Positions 27,472 to 39,824 of a stretch of 64,000 nt of DNA are shown piece after piece (within the stretch, counting starts at the first letter, position 1; every line of letters starts with the position of its first letter). Location of the stretch: assembly GCF_005116675.2 (NCBI RefSeq), contig NZ_CP050699.1, positions 1,945,001 to 2,009,000 on the forward strand, given 5' to 3'. The DNA is from Desulfosediminicola ganghwensis. Lineage in GTDB: Bacteria; Desulfobacterota; Desulfobulbia; Desulfobulbales; Desulfocapsaceae. Below the pieces are notes generated by a model that saw nothing but the letters and a program-made list of their open reading frames with translations, was not told the origin of the DNA and ran no database searches. Both the position numbers and the translations under genes were made by a program.

Positions 27472-28380
27472 TTGAACTATATTACAAAAGATTTAGATCG
27501 AGGCAATTCATCCCTTACGGTTGTCTTCGGTTGGCTTGCAGTTTTCTGTTCTGCATTTTTCTTTTATCTGGCGACAGTGATCATCCGTTGGGCGGAACCG
27601 CACACGGATATTGAAACTTCCTACTTCGTTTTTGCCCGATTTCTTCTTGGTTTTATAGTTGTTTGCGTGTTTCTGCTGATCAGAAGAGAGCGTGTTAAGC
27701 CCAGGAACTATCATTATCTTGTAGGGAGGACAGTCGCTAACAGTGTTGCCGTGTTCTGCTTTTATAAAGCGGTCGAGGTGGGCACAGTCGCCGAGGCGAA
27801 TATTCTGAATATGACCTACCCGCTTTTTGTGGCGCTCTTTTCCTGGTTCGTGCTCAAGAAACAGCGTGATTATGTCGCAATGATCGTGGTCGTGATCGCC
27901 TTTATAGGTATTTATCTTGTGCTTTCACCGGGAACTGCGGATGGCAGGGTAGGGAGCTGGTGGGGGATGTGCTCGGGGATTACCGCTGCTGCGGCGATGA
28001 TTTACCTGAATGTGAGTCGCAGGCATCATGATTCACAAACCATACTGTTTTTCATGTTCGGTCTAGGGTCATTATTCATCTTCATCCTTTTCAGGGATGC
28101 AATCTTCTGGCCGGATAGGGAGGCGTTGTATTACCTGTTTCTCTGCTCACTCGCAGGTGTATTGGGGCAATATCTCCTGACCTATGGTTTTCTTTTTGTC
28201 ACAGCCGTTGAGGGTTCGATAGTCTCTTCCAGCCGAGTGCTCATCGCTGCCGTTATGGGGCCTCTGCTTGTGGGGGACCCGTCTCTTACCGGTGCAGGTT
28301 GGTTGGGAGCTCTGCTCATTTTTGGTTCCAACAGTTTGGTCGCCCTGCGTAAGCAGCCAGTGAAATCAAACAGGGGCTGA
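27472..28380 (+). CDS. DMT-family (EamA) permease
   Basis: 302 residues from a TTG at 27472, the only start before the first helix. Ten transmembrane helices lie in two EamA repeats (about residues 15-150 and 160-292). The first repeat has VGRTVANSVAVFCFYKAVEVG and AEANILNMTYPLFVALFSW; the second has QYLLTYGFLF and SSSRVLIAAVMGPLLVGD. These proteins export amino acids or other small metabolites across the inner membrane, driven by the proton gradient. Substrate unknown. A hairpin follows the stop. Confidence 0.87.
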   Translation: MNYITKDLDRGNSSLTVVFGWLAVFCSAFFFYLATVIIRWAEPHTDIETSYFVFARFLLGFIVVCVFLLIRRERVKPRNYHYLVGRTVANSVAVFCFYKAVEVGTVAEANILNMTYPLFVALFSWFVLKKQRDYVAMIVVVIAFIGIYLVLSPGTADGRVGSWWGMCSGITAAAAMIYLNVSRRHHDSQTILFFMFGLGSLFIFILFRDAIFWPDREALYYLFLCSLAGVLGQYLLTYGFLFVTAVEGSIVSSSRVLIAAVMGPLLVGDPSLTGAGWLGALLIFGSNSLVALRKQPVKSNRG

Positions 28381-29128
28381 TCAGCCTCCCGGTTTATTGT
28401 TGTTTTGGGGAGGCTGAATGGCGTTGTTGCGTGTTTGCAGGCCGTCAATAGAGAGGGTGGGCAAAATATTCTTGAGATGGTTCGTCAATCTCCTGTTCAG
28501 GCTTTTTACTCGGATAATCTTGGTGATGGCTCTATAGCAGAAAATGGTCAGGGCCATACCGGCACATATAGAGAAATAGCTGTTGTATAAATGCCAGATA
28601 GCATCATGCACTAAAGGGTTATCGTTTGTATAGTATGAACCGAAAAAAATCGATCATAAAACGGGAGTGACCAGTCTAGCTGATAGCAAAAAACAGGGCG
28701 ATGGATATCAGGAGAGATTTGCCGGTGAGTTGGTCAATCTTGAACAGCCCGTTCAGGTTATCTGCACTGTTAATAGTGTGATGGGTATTGGCACTGTGGT
28801 TGATCAGAAGCGTAAAATACCCGCTTTTATCATTGATCGGTCCCATCGCGACTACTGTGATTTTATGTCCCTCGCGCAAAGGAATGTCACAATCGGAAAG
28901 TTGGATACTTTTTTCCGTGCCATCTTCCTTGCGGATCCAGAACTCGTGCTTGGTGCTTACACTCGAAGAAACCTGAGCGGCCTCCACAACCCCGCCATTG
29001 GGGCCAACGTAGCCTTCGCCGCCAGATGAAGAAACGTAGGTTTTAGAATATTTTTTCTGGTCTCCAAGGACGGCGCCTGTATGTTTCCAGAATTTGAACT
29101 CTTTTCTTCTGTGTTTGAAATGCTCCAC
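28381..29128 (-). pseudogene. Broken membrane-protein gene
   Basis: The 5' part (29128 down to 28676) encodes 150 residues with KTYVSSSGGEGYVGPNGG, KHEFWIRKEDG, IPLREGHKIT and an incipient membrane helix GKSLLISIALFFAI that stops abruptly at a TAG. About 40 bases on, in another frame, the reading resumes (FGSYYTNDNPLVHDAIWHLY then a helix ICAGMALTIFCYRAITKIIR and a basic tail). Together they would make one protein of about 240 residues with a beta-rich domain and two membrane helices. The stop plus frame change indicate a recent disruption. The family is familiar from enterobacterial genomes but I cannot name it. Confidence 0.55.
28382..28416. terminator. Hairpin after the DMT permease
   Basis: CAGCCTCCC (28382-28390) pairs with GGGAGGCTG (28408-28416) around a 17-base loop, between convergent coding regions. 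No long T-run, so it is a moderate candidate only. Confidence 0.4.
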
Positions 29129-29514
29129 TTCAGTAGTACTTCTGCAACTTCATAAATAGATGGATAAGCATATTTGCCATTACCTTTGTTGATAAGGATA
29201 GTCGCTGATAGTTACAACAGCTTTGATGGTCAGGCAATGGAAGAGTTTTGGCGGAATAGCCTGTTATGATATGAAGGCACGCTTTCCATCTGGCGGCGGT
29301 ACGGGATGTATGACGTGTCTGTAGGAGAGGCCATAATGAAGAGATTTTTCAAAAGGTTATCTTGGCAAATAAATCACATTGAAAACCAGTGAAGTTGTCA
29401 GGCATGGCTGTTTGCTGACAGAATGAGGGCAAACATTATTATTTTATTTCAATTTTTAGACGGATGGCTTAGAGCAAAATTAGTCCTTGGTACTGCTGAC
29501 TGCTGCACATATGG
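29129..29514. other. Non-coding gap
   Basis: 386 bases of AT-rich sequence between the broken membrane gene and the glycosyltransferase. I see no ORF, RNA gene or clear hairpin. Confidence 0.5.
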
Positions 29515-30321
29515 CTATGGCAGAATCACATCCTTGCACTGGGCTGTCTTTTGTGGCCGAGTGGTGTGTTTACAGAGTTCGAACCATTCAGGGTGCTGAT
29601 CAGTGAGCGACCTGTTCATTACTTCCTTGAAAGGATCCAGTCCCGTTGTTTCAACCCCGTATCCAAACCGTCGAATCAACATCGATAATAGGATATCATC
29701 GACATCAAAACAGGGATGTTCTCCTTCTGCCAACGCAGTCCATACGGGTGTTAAGTTCGTATCGGATGCCATCTCCAGGAAAAATGTAAACGGAAAAAGA
29801 ATACCTGCATATCCGGCTACAGTTGGGAGGTCATTCAGCATCCCTGTATCATTAGCCAATACTGTTCGATCGAGGGTAGGTCTGGAGGGCTGCTTAGTAA
29901 TCTTTTTAAGTACTCTTTGGAAAACATTGGGATGCAGGATGATGTCGTCATCAGTGATATAAACATGGGTGACATCATCTTTTATCAAAGGCATATAGCT
30001 AAGCAGGCCGGTGAACTTTGTTGCCGGCCCCATATCTTCACATCGATGAATATCCAGAGTCTCTTCACCGTACTTTTCCTGTAAAAAGCCGGGGTCTGGA
30101 TACAGTTCCCCTGTCCGGATGCTGCGGTAAGGTAAAAACAAGATGATTTTAAAAGGACAACTATTTTTTTGCGCTAACAGGGCATCAAGCACTCGGAACA
30201 GAAAGTTCGATGTGAGTCGTTCCGGAGTGGTTGTCATACAGATGAGCCAGTTACAGGGTTTGTCGTCCCCCCTGGTTCCAAAAGAGTTGAAACCAATCAT
30301 TTTTAGTAATTGCTTATACAT
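29515..30321 (-). CDS. Glycosyltransferase-like protein (GT-A type)
   Basis: 268 residues, cytoplasmic. It begins with the pattern WLICMTTTPERL and later has VTHVYITDDDIILHPNVFQR, an aspartate cluster of the kind that binds metal and nucleotide-sugar in GT-A enzymes. CFDVDDILLSMLIRRFGYGV follows. The overall look is that of small glycosyltransferases of polysaccharide islands; no exact family is certain. It stands apart from the other sugar genes because the IS4-type element and a 600-base gap separate them. Confidence 0.6.
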   Translation of the reverse strand: MYKQLLKMIGFNSFGTRGDDKPCNWLICMTTTPERLTSNFLFRVLDALLAQKNSCPFKIILFLPYRSIRTGELYPDPGFLQEKYGEETLDIHRCEDMGPATKFTGLLSYMPLIKDDVTHVYITDDDIILHPNVFQRVLKKITKQPSRPTLDRTVLANDTGMLNDLPTVAGYAGILFPFTFFLEMASDTNLTPVWTALAEGEHPCFDVDDILLSMLIRRFGYGVETTGLDPFKEVMNRSLTDQHPEWFELCKHTTRPQKTAQCKDVILP

Positions 30322-30472
30322 ATCGCTTTAAGCTACATATGCCTTGCGGCTTCCATCGGCTGTAAATGAAAGCATAGATAATATTTGTTGAAAAAAGCAG
30401 AAATTGTCATGCGGGCCCTATCTCACTTTTGCTTTGAAGAAAATGGTTAACCTGTTCATCTGTACTGATACT

Positions 30473-31736
30473 CACTGCTGTCTCACAAATAATAACGTGA
30501 TTACGGATAAATAAAGGCTCGGAGAGCTTCTTGTGTTATAGTGAATTTGCGAAAAACAATATAATAACAAGGAGATCCGAGCCATGGCTCATTCTAGCAC
30601 AATCCTAAATCAGATTGCTTCATTTTTCCCAAGACATGATTTTGAGAAACTGGCAAGAAAGCATCATCATGGACAAAAGTTTCGCTCCTTCAACAGATGG
30701 AGCCAGTTTCTCGCCATGACTATAGCCCAACTCACTTCCAGAAAGAGCCTTCGTGACTTAGTCAGCAACCTGGCCGTTCAAAAGTCTCGTTTGTATCATT
30801 TGGGTATGAGGCCAACTAGTCGGGCCACCTTGGCTCGTGTCAATGAGCAACAGCCTTATGAGACTTTCAAAGCCATGTTCTTTCAGCTTTTGCATAAGTG
30901 CCAGGCGAATGCTCCGAAGCATAGGTTCAAGTTCAAGGGTAAAATTTATTTACTCGATGCAACGATGGTCAATCTCTGTCTCTCAGTGTTTCCGTGGGCT
31001 AACTACCGCAAAACCAAGGGTGCCATGAAATTGCATTTTGGCCTTGATGCAAGTGGCTATCTTCCAGTCTTCATGGATATGACGGAGGGCAAAAAACATG
31101 AAATCGAATGGGCACGATCTCTTAACCTGCCTGCCGGTTCTTGTGTAGTTTTTGACCGAGGGTTCACCGATTACACTTGGTACGAGACCCTCGACAAACG
31201 CAAAATAACGTTCGTAACACGGCTTAAAAGTAATGCAAAAGTCTATCGCTACGGCAACCGACGTAAACCCGATTCTCCTGATGTTCTTGAAGACCAAAAG
31301 ATAAAAATTCCAGGATATCAGTTCACTTTTCGACGGATTATCTATGTTGATCCAGAAACGGGCATTGAGTATCAGTTTGTGACAAATTCGAGGAAACTCA
31401 AAGCATCAGAGGTTGCTGCAATTTATAAAGAACGCTGGCAAATCGAACTGTTCTTTAAGTGGATCAAGCAACAACTAAAAGTGAAGACGTTTCTTGGAAC
31501 ATCTGAAAACGCAGTACTTACACAGCTATGGATTGCCCTCTGTGTCTATCTAATGCTGTCGTATTTTAAATTCATGGCCAAATTCAAAGGATCGCTCACG
31601 CAACTGCTCAGGCTATTGCAATTGAACATTTTTGAAAGAAGACCGTTGGCTGACTTGTTAAAGCCGCCTGACAAACCAGGAAAAACACAATTTTCGCCAC
31701 AACTTGCATTGTGGAATTAACTATGAGACAGCAGTG
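30473..31736 (+). mobile_element. Complete IS4-family insertion sequence, 1264 bp
   Basis: Perfect 13-bp terminal inverted repeats, CACTGCTGTCTCA at 30473-30485 and its complement at 31724-31736, bound one transposase gene. An exact 9-bp target duplication ACTGATACT flanks it at 30464-30472 and 31737-31745. Intact ends, gene and duplication indicate a recent simple insertion into non-coding DNA. Confidence 0.95.
30584..31720 (+). CDS. IS4-family transposase
   Basis: 378 residues with a DUF4372-type N-terminus (FPRHDFEKLARKHH ... RWSQFLAMTIAQLTSRKSLR) and a DDE RNase-H-like catalytic core. The acidic residues sit in YLLDATMV (first D), CVVFDRGFTDY (second D) and YKERWQIELFFKWIKQQLK. The last matches the IS4 YREK signature, Y-x2-R-x3-E-x6-K. 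No frameshift or internal stop, so it is probably active. SD AAGGAG precedes the ATG. Confidence 0.96.
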   Translation: MAHSSTILNQIASFFPRHDFEKLARKHHHGQKFRSFNRWSQFLAMTIAQLTSRKSLRDLVSNLAVQKSRLYHLGMRPTSRATLARVNEQQPYETFKAMFFQLLHKCQANAPKHRFKFKGKIYLLDATMVNLCLSVFPWANYRKTKGAMKLHFGLDASGYLPVFMDMTEGKKHEIEWARSLNLPAGSCVVFDRGFTDYTWYETLDKRKITFVTRLKSNAKVYRYGNRRKPDSPDVLEDQKIKIPGYQFTFRRIIYVDPETGIEYQFVTNSRKLKASEVAAIYKERWQIELFFKWIKQQLKVKTFLGTSENAVLTQLWIALCVYLMLSYFKFMAKFKGSLTQLLRLLQLNIFERRPLADLLKPPDKPGKTQFSPQLALWN

Positions 31737-31745
31737 ACTGATACT

Positions 31746-32337
31746 AGGCAGTTACCTTAATCTGCAAAGATAACAAATTTTGAAGCTTTGAACAAAGAGT
31801 CTTTGACCAAACGAACTGCGCATTGTGGTTATTTCCCTTGGAGCACTGGCCGTGAGCAAGGGTGGTGTTAAAAGAAAAATGGAATGACTTCATTCTTTAG
31901 GGGTGAAATTACGAATTGAAGATATTTGCTGAAAGTCAGGGAATGGGACAAACTTATCCAAGATAAGCGGTCATCTCAAGGTGACGCTCGTGTGGAATTG
32001 TGTCGAAGTTGAGGTGTTGATTTACTGAGCGTCAAGGTGCTTGCAACCCAATTCTTGGCATAAAGATTGTGTTAGTGTTTGTAGCGGTCCCAGTTCGAAG
32101 TTTTAAAACGGTCACTACTCAATTCCACTCATTTCCTCGAAGAGTTTCATGCTCAAATATAAGAAACTATATTGTCATACAGAACACATATGTAGATTAA
32201 TTTGTTGTATATCAATTACATACATGTTCGATTGTAGGTGATAGCCTGTTAAAGAATGTATTTAGTGAGAAATGGTTCTCGAGTTGGCAGGTATATCCCG
32301 TGACTGGAATTTAGTACATTTGTTGAGAGCGTTGATC
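31746..32337. other. Non-coding gap before glycosyltransferase cluster
   Basis: About 590 bases right of the IS4-type element. No ORF with support, no RNA gene and no strong hairpin seen. It must hold the promoter of the next gene. Confidence 0.5.
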
Positions 32338-33354
32338 ATGAAAATTCTGCATGTCGCTAACTTGCATTTGAGTAAATATGGTAGTCACTTCTACTGTACA
32401 GATAGGAAGATATCTAACGGACTGATTAGAAATGGGCACTTTGTATATGATTTTTCATATCGTGATGTTGCACGATATGAAAGTACGCTAAGAAGTCAAA
32501 TGCTTGGCTCCGCCAAAATGAATAGATGCCTTCTTCAACTTTGTGACAACCTGGAACCAGATATCATTCTTCTGGGAAAATCCGAACTTATCCCACCGGA
32601 GACACTAAAAAAAATACGCCAAAGATATCCTGAGACCAAAATCGCACTTTGGCATTTCGATGCAATTTATAATGAACAGGAAATTAACTATATTGCTCAA
32701 CAACTTTATCATATTCATGCTGCTTTTTTTACGACTGGCGGTGTTGACCTTGCGCGGCTTCGTGAGCAACACAAGGATAAAATTTTTTTCTTTCCAAACC
32801 CGATAGATACCTCTGTAGAAACACTCAAACACTTTAACTTCGATAATTTTGAATTCGATGTGATATTCTGTGGTCGTGACAAAAAAAGGATCGACAGAAG
32901 GCGCTATCTCGAAAGAATGATAAGGATGAATCAGAGGAGGCTATGTTTTTCAATCCATGGAGCACTCGGTCATCCGGTAATAACAGGTAAAGATTACATG
33001 ATGAATCTTCGGAATTCAGCCATGGCTCTGAATTTAAGCGATAGATTTGACATTGAATACTATTCCTCAGACAGAATAGCGCATCTGACTGGCCATGGTT
33101 TGTGCACATTCAGCCCACTTGTGCCTAAATTTCAGAATCTGTATTCGGAGAATGAACTTGTTTATTATGAAAGTCTTGACGACCTTTTTGAAAAACTCTG
33201 GTTTTACAAAAACAATCCAGATAGAAGGAAGAACGTAGCAATGGCTGGTTGGCAGAGGGCCCACAATGATTATTCATCAACTCGGGTGACCGATTATTTT
33301 ATTGATGCATTGTATAATAGAAACCTTGAAAGCTACCACTGGGCCTCGTACTAA
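32338..33354 (+). CDS. Glycosyltransferase (GT-B, CgeB/family 1-like)
   Basis: 338 residues from ATG 32338 (MKILHVANLHLSKYGSHFY); an upstream start at 32272 would add 22 unlike residues. The N-terminal half is a Rossmann-like domain. The C-terminal half has DVIFCGRDKKR, then LNLSDRFDIEYYSSDRIAHLTGHG, matching the donor-binding region of Glyco_trans_1_2/CgeB-like proteins. These act on cell-surface or spore glycans. It is divergent from the two following minus-strand sugar genes and low in GC, like them. Confidence 0.72.
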   Translation: MKILHVANLHLSKYGSHFYCTDRKISNGLIRNGHFVYDFSYRDVARYESTLRSQMLGSAKMNRCLLQLCDNLEPDIILLGKSELIPPETLKKIRQRYPETKIALWHFDAIYNEQEINYIAQQLYHIHAAFFTTGGVDLARLREQHKDKIFFFPNPIDTSVETLKHFNFDNFEFDVIFCGRDKKRIDRRRYLERMIRMNQRRLCFSIHGALGHPVITGKDYMMNLRNSAMALNLSDRFDIEYYSSDRIAHLTGHGLCTFSPLVPKFQNLYSENELVYYESLDDLFEKLWFYKNNPDRRKNVAMAGWQRAHNDYSSTRVTDYFIDALYNRNLESYHWASY

Positions 33355-33470
33355 AATTATTATTCCAATGGATGATTAGATTTTTACCACAGGCATATGA
33401 ATGATATTCCGAGGGTAAAAATCTGAGCCGCAACCCTGAGATTTGACGGAAGGGTATTTTAGGATGAAAT

Positions 33471-34286
33471 CTATCTAATTGATTGGAGGAATATCCTTAG
33501 TTTGAGGCCTATGTATGGCAGTATTTTTTTCCGGTCACCATTCAGAACGAGGCCACTTCTCAGCTTCGAGTAGTGTCGGCGATATATATGGTGATGTCCA
33601 ACTCCAGAACCATTTTCAAAAATTGAATATATCAATCCAAGATCATCCGAGGAATCCACCAGTCGATACGGGTACTGGTTTATCACAGGGAGTATAGCTT
33701 TGGTATACGCTATGGGCCCTGTTACGTTAAGAACAGCAGCCCTCCCCACCTGATCTCTATACTTATCATAGGAATCAATGTTGTTGCAGATCGCTGTTAT
33801 CACACAGTGTAAAAACGGGTGCCCCGAAACTCCTGCAATAAACCATTGCTGAAACTCCCCCTTTGCACTGGATAGTTCATTATGTATTCCCCATCCTTCA
33901 TATGTTTGGCCTAACCCGTTTGGCCAATGAGAGAGATAAAAAATGTCATCATCTCTCAGCACATCACTGAATGGTTTGCTTCCGGAACTCTTTATATCCA
34001 GGTAAACGCCCCCTTCACGATACATAACGAGATATCGAAAAAAATCAGCGCGCGCAGCACCGTAAGCGGGAGCAATTCGATTATAATATGTTATCAATCC
34101 AGGGAAATGGCTTTTTATATAACTCCCCATCTTGAGGTCATTATAGAAACGGTATTCCCATTGAGGATTCAACTCACGAAGATGTCCTATGTTGTCGGAA
34201 ATTTTAATAGGTAAGTTGTCATTGCTGTATACTTGGTGGATAATTCTTGGAATAAATGAGCTAATCGGGCGAGGCACGAGTTTCAT
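33471..34286 (-). CDS. Capsular-type glycosyltransferase with DXD motif
   Basis: 271 residues. It opens with PRIIHQVYSNDNLP and PQWEYRFYND, the start of the 'glycosyltransferase sugar-binding region containing DXD' family (OCH1/TcdA-like). AARADFFRYLVMYREGGVYLD follows, which contains the diagnostic R-x-D-x2-RY-x6-GG-x-Y-x-D pattern. The DXD-equivalent binds the metal and the nucleotide-sugar. GHHHIYRRHYSKL lies near the C-terminus. It probably adds a sugar to a surface polysaccharide. It lies 54 bases downstream of the GT2 gene on the same strand, so the two are likely an operon. Confidence 0.85.
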   Translation of the reverse strand: MKLVPRPISSFIPRIIHQVYSNDNLPIKISDNIGHLRELNPQWEYRFYNDLKMGSYIKSHFPGLITYYNRIAPAYGAARADFFRYLVMYREGGVYLDIKSSGSKPFSDVLRDDDIFYLSHWPNGLGQTYEGWGIHNELSSAKGEFQQWFIAGVSGHPFLHCVITAICNNIDSYDKYRDQVGRAAVLNVTGPIAYTKAILPVINQYPYRLVDSSDDLGLIYSIFENGSGVGHHHIYRRHYSKLRSGLVLNGDRKKILPYIGLKLRIFLQSIR

Positions 34287-34340
34287 GTCATTTGAAAAAG
34301 CAGGCTATTTATCTGCTGTAGTGAATGCTTCATTGAGTAT

Positions 34341-35342
34341 TCAGAGTTTCCAATTAAAAAGTCTTCCACAAACAAGGATCACTGCAAGACGGCCTTGTCC
34401 GATCTTGACAAGCCAACATACCATTCGATATTGGGGACAAAGAGACTTGTAGTCGATTTGTCCCTTATTCGTTACTGAAAGGAGTCTTTCTCGGGCAGAG
34501 GCTATTGTCTCTTGGGAAACTAGCGGTTGTGCCCTGAATGGTGTTTTGATGGTCTCACGGTAAAGAACATTAACCGCTTTCTTTTTTAAAGAACGGTGTT
34601 CTTCCGCTGTCAATCCTTCTGCATGCTGAGCAAAATCAGCAAATGCACAAGCGAACTTAAATTTGGCATCACTGTTATAATTTTTCGAAAGGGATGATTT
34701 TCTATTCCTATAAGAAACAAGTTTGGCAGGGTTGCAGGCTATTTTCTTTGCAGAGCAAAGCACCTGGTAAGTAAACATATCATCCTCGGCACAGGGCAAT
34801 TCTTCGGAAAAACGATGTTTTTTAACTAAATCAGCCAGGTAAAGCTTATTCCACACGACAACATTGACGAGTTCTCTCTGTCGAAAAAACGATAACAATG
34901 GTGACGAACTCGAAAAGGAATTGTGATGTGGGGGGGCTTGAAAAGAGGTGGAAAAATACTTTGCACCTTCAGTAACCGGTTGAAAACCACAACAAGCTAT
35001 ATCCGTATGATGAAGCGTAATGTCATTTTGGAGTTGTTCAAGAAATCTGAAGTATATGAAATCATCACCGTCAATAAACGCGATATACTCCCCTCTTGCT
35101 CTGTCGATACCTTCATTCCTCGCAGCACTTACTCCTCTGTTCTGGGTCCGGACTGTACTAAAGCGTGGATCTTTAGTGCAATATTCTTGCAAAATCTTAT
35201 AGCTGTTGTCCGGTGAGCCATCATCCACACAGATACACTCAAAATTCGTGTATGATTGGTTGGCAATGGACTCCAGGCAACATCGCAGATATTGCTCAAC
35301 CCCATATACTGGAACAATTACTGAGATAAGTCCTTTCTCCAT
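34341..35342 (-). CDS. Family 2 glycosyltransferase
   Basis: 333 residues from the preferred ATG at 35340-35342 (MEKGLISVIVPVYGVEQYL). A longer frame reaches 35414 but adds 24 atypical residues. GT2 motifs are present: VIVPVYG, FECICVDDGSPDNS, NRGVSAARNEGIDRARGEYIAFIDGDDF (metal-binding DGDD) and a C-terminal ED pair in LPCAEDDMFTYQ that fits the catalytic base. It transfers a sugar from a nucleotide donor onto a lipid- or glycan-linked acceptor at the inner membrane face. Confidence 0.92.
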   Translation of the reverse strand: MEKGLISVIVPVYGVEQYLRCCLESIANQSYTNFECICVDDGSPDNSYKILQEYCTKDPRFSTVRTQNRGVSAARNEGIDRARGEYIAFIDGDDFIYFRFLEQLQNDITLHHTDIACCGFQPVTEGAKYFSTSFQAPPHHNSFSSSSPLLSFFRQRELVNVVVWNKLYLADLVKKHRFSEELPCAEDDMFTYQVLCSAKKIACNPAKLVSYRNRKSSLSKNYNSDAKFKFACAFADFAQHAEGLTAEEHRSLKKKAVNVLYRETIKTPFRAQPLVSQETIASARERLLSVTNKGQIDYKSLCPQYRMVCWLVKIGQGRLAVILVCGRLFNWKL

Positions 35343-35810
35343 ATATTTTCTCTCAGACTGACTGTAAAGTAGTACCAAATGCAGATTTAGAGCAGTATGA
35401 GCAACCTGTTGCATCCAACACTCAAATTATTTTTTAACAACTATTCCAATTGTTTATGTAATCAACAATCAGTTAAATAGCCAATGTTTTATGTATCAGA
35501 TTTTCTTGCAGAAAGGGGGGCACCATTTGCGGTCTTCCTCCTTTTCGTTTACCGTGATACAAAGCCACATATTGTAGGGTAGAGGGTGGTTGACTTAATG
35601 TGCACGTAGTTCACGCTCTGTGTATGGTTATTGCGGACTGGGCCTGTCCAAAAAGAGGGGCTAACTACTCCTGTGAGCGGTTTTTGAAGTCAATGGGGCC
35701 GAATCTGCCCTATTATTATTGTGAGTCAGGAACCTTTTAGGTATTGGACTGAAGTAAGGCTCATTGGCAAGGTTCACTTGGGCGGCCTCGGTTTTTGGAG
35801 CTGATAGGGA
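35343..35810. other. Non-coding gap
   Basis: About 470 bases separating the glycan genes from the DNA-repair genes. No supported ORF, RNA or terminator was seen. Confidence 0.5.
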
Positions 35811-36188
35811 TTAGAAATCCTCTTCCTTCGGCCAGAGGATGGAATGTGCAATTGAATCAGCTTCCGGGGTAGTGTCGGGGGGATTCTCTGGCTGCCAGAG
35901 GTATTTTTCAAGATCGACACGGCCATTTTTGAAGATGACTCCCTCTTCTTCCAGCAATAGCCTTTGCAGCTTGCCTTGCCCTTCTGGCAGGGCGATTTTA
36001 CCTACCCTGTTGATTACCCGATGCCATGGGAGGTCGTGTTTTTCTGAGCTTGAATGGAGAATGCGTGCCACCTGCCTGGCGCCGCTGCGGTTACCTGCAT
36101 AGCTGGCGATACTCCCGTATGTGGCAACTTTTCCTTCCGGAATCCTGCTGATGAGTTCGATAACGCGCTGGGTGAAGAGATTGGCCAT
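35811..36188 (-). CDS. Alkyltransferase-like (ATL) DNA-binding protein
   Basis: 125 residues from MANLFTQRVIELISRIPEGK (a longer start reaches 36245). It has the MGMT/Ogt C-terminal DNA-binding fold: VATYGSIASYAG, the arginine finger region GARQVARIL and the active-site loop. The alkyl-acceptor cysteine of PCHRV is replaced by tryptophan (PWHRVINRVGKI), the hallmark of ATL proteins. These bind O6-alkylguanine without repairing it and hand the lesion to nucleotide excision repair. The C-terminal 25 residues are an acidic/proline tail outside the fold. It follows ligA by 77 bases. Confidence 0.88.
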   Translation of the reverse strand: MANLFTQRVIELISRIPEGKVATYGSIASYAGNRSGARQVARILHSSSEKHDLPWHRVINRVGKIALPEGQGKLQRLLLEEEGVIFKNGRVDLEKYLWQPENPPDTTPEADSIAHSILWPKEEDF

Positions 36189-36265
36189 AAGTGAGGTGTG
36201 CGGAACCTGGGAGGGAGGAAGGTGATACGGCACGATTGTCGCCATGCCGTATCCGGTTTGTGAAA

Positions 36266-38469
<2,204 letters not shown>

Positions 38470-38760
38470 GTTGTATCCTTTTAAATTAAGGGAATAGGGG
38501 AAGGCCTGAATAGGCCGGGGATGCCTGGCTAATATACTCTTTTTCAGCAGGCGGACAAAGTGTATTCTCAAAGTGTATATTTCTCACCCGGTATGCAACT
38601 GTATCCGATGTGTTAAGATTGGCTGAGGTGATGAATTTGCCTTGTTCTAAAGGGCTATTAAGGTACTATATTGCTGACTATAATAGAGATGTTACTGGTA
38701 ACTGATGTCTTAAAGATGATTCAATGAAGGGATAAAAAAATTAAAGAAAAGGTCACAGCT

Positions 38761-39774
38761 ATGCATGTTCTTGTCACCGGCGGAGCCGGATATATAGGGA
38801 GTCATACCTGCCTGGAGTTGCTGGAGGCAGGGCATACCGTTACAGTGGTTGATAATCTCTCAAATTCCAAGGAAGAGTCGCTTAAGCGGGTAGCCGAACT
38901 GACCGGGAAAAGTGTGACGTTCCAACACGTTGATCTCCTGGATAAAGCTGCTTTGCAGCGGGTGTTTGCAGGCAGCGAGACTCCATTTGATACGGTAATT
39001 CATTTTGCCGGCCTGAAAGCTGTCGGCGAGTCGGTGGAGAAGCCACTCTGGTATTATCATAATAATCTCACAGGTACCCTCGTACTCTGTGAGGTTATGG
39101 CTGAATACGGGGTGAAGAGTATAGTCTTCAGTTCTTCGGCAACGGTTTATGGTGACCCTGCATCTGTGCCGATCTTAGAAGGTTTTCCGCTGTCGTGTAC
39201 CAATCCCTACGGCCGTACTAAATTAATGATTGAAGAGATTCTGCAGGATCTCAACGTGAGCGATGATGAATGGAATGTGGCATTGCTCAGGTATTTCAAT
39301 CCGGTGGGAGCGCACAAGAGCGGCAGGATAGGCGAAGACCCGAATGGCATCCCCAATAATCTGATGCCGTATGTGTCCCAGGTGGCGGTTGGCAAGCTGG
39401 CGCGGGTGACTGTATTCGGTGATGATTACCCGACTCACGATGGAACCGGGGTACGGGACTATATCCATGTGGTTGACCTGGCTTTGGGTCATGTACGTGC
39501 AATCGAAAAACTGATGGAGAAGCCGGGTGTCGTCATATACAACCTCGGAACCGGTCAGGGGTATAGCGTTCTCGATATGATCAAGGCCTTCAGCGAGGCC
39601 AGTGGCCGTGAGGTGCCCTATGTTATCTCCGGCAGGAGGGCGGGCGATATTGCAGCATGTTATGCAAATCCAGCTAAGGCAAAAAGGGAGTTGAACTGGG
39701 TGGCGGAGAGGGGAGTCAAAGAGATGTGTGAGGACACCTGGCGCTGGCAGACAGCAAACCCGAACGGTTACTGA
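38761..39774 (+). CDS. galE: UDP-glucose 4-epimerase
   Basis: 337 residues of the extended SDR family. The NAD-binding motif is [10 protein letters not shown] at residues 7-16. The catalytic Ser/Thr and YxxxK set are seen in [11 protein letters not shown] and [12 protein letters not shown]. Substrate-side motifs [12 protein letters not shown] and [14 protein letters not shown] are typical of GalE. It interconverts UDP-glucose and UDP-galactose in the cytoplasm, feeding the surface-glycan enzymes encoded to its left. It is monocistronic with a very long terminator stem. Confidence 0.96.
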   Translation: MHVLVTGGAGYIGSHTCLELLEAGHTVTVVDNLSNSKEESLKRVAELTGKSVTFQHVDLLDKAALQRVFAGSETPFDTVIHFAGLKAVGESVEKPLWYYHNNLTGTLVLCEVMAEYGVKSIVFSSSATVYGDPASVPILEGFPLSCTNPYGRTKLMIEEILQDLNVSDDEWNVALLRYFNPVGAHKSGRIGEDPNGIPNNLMPYVSQVAVGKLARVTVFGDDYPTHDGTGVRDYIHVVDLALGHVRAIEKLMEKPGVVIYNLGTGQGYSVLDMIKAFSEASGREVPYVISGRRAGDIAACYANPAKAKRELNWVAERGVKEMCEDTWRWQTANPNGY

Positions 39775-39824
39775 TTATGTAGTACTTGCAGGTTATAGCG
39801 AATTGCGCTCAGCCGTAACTCACT

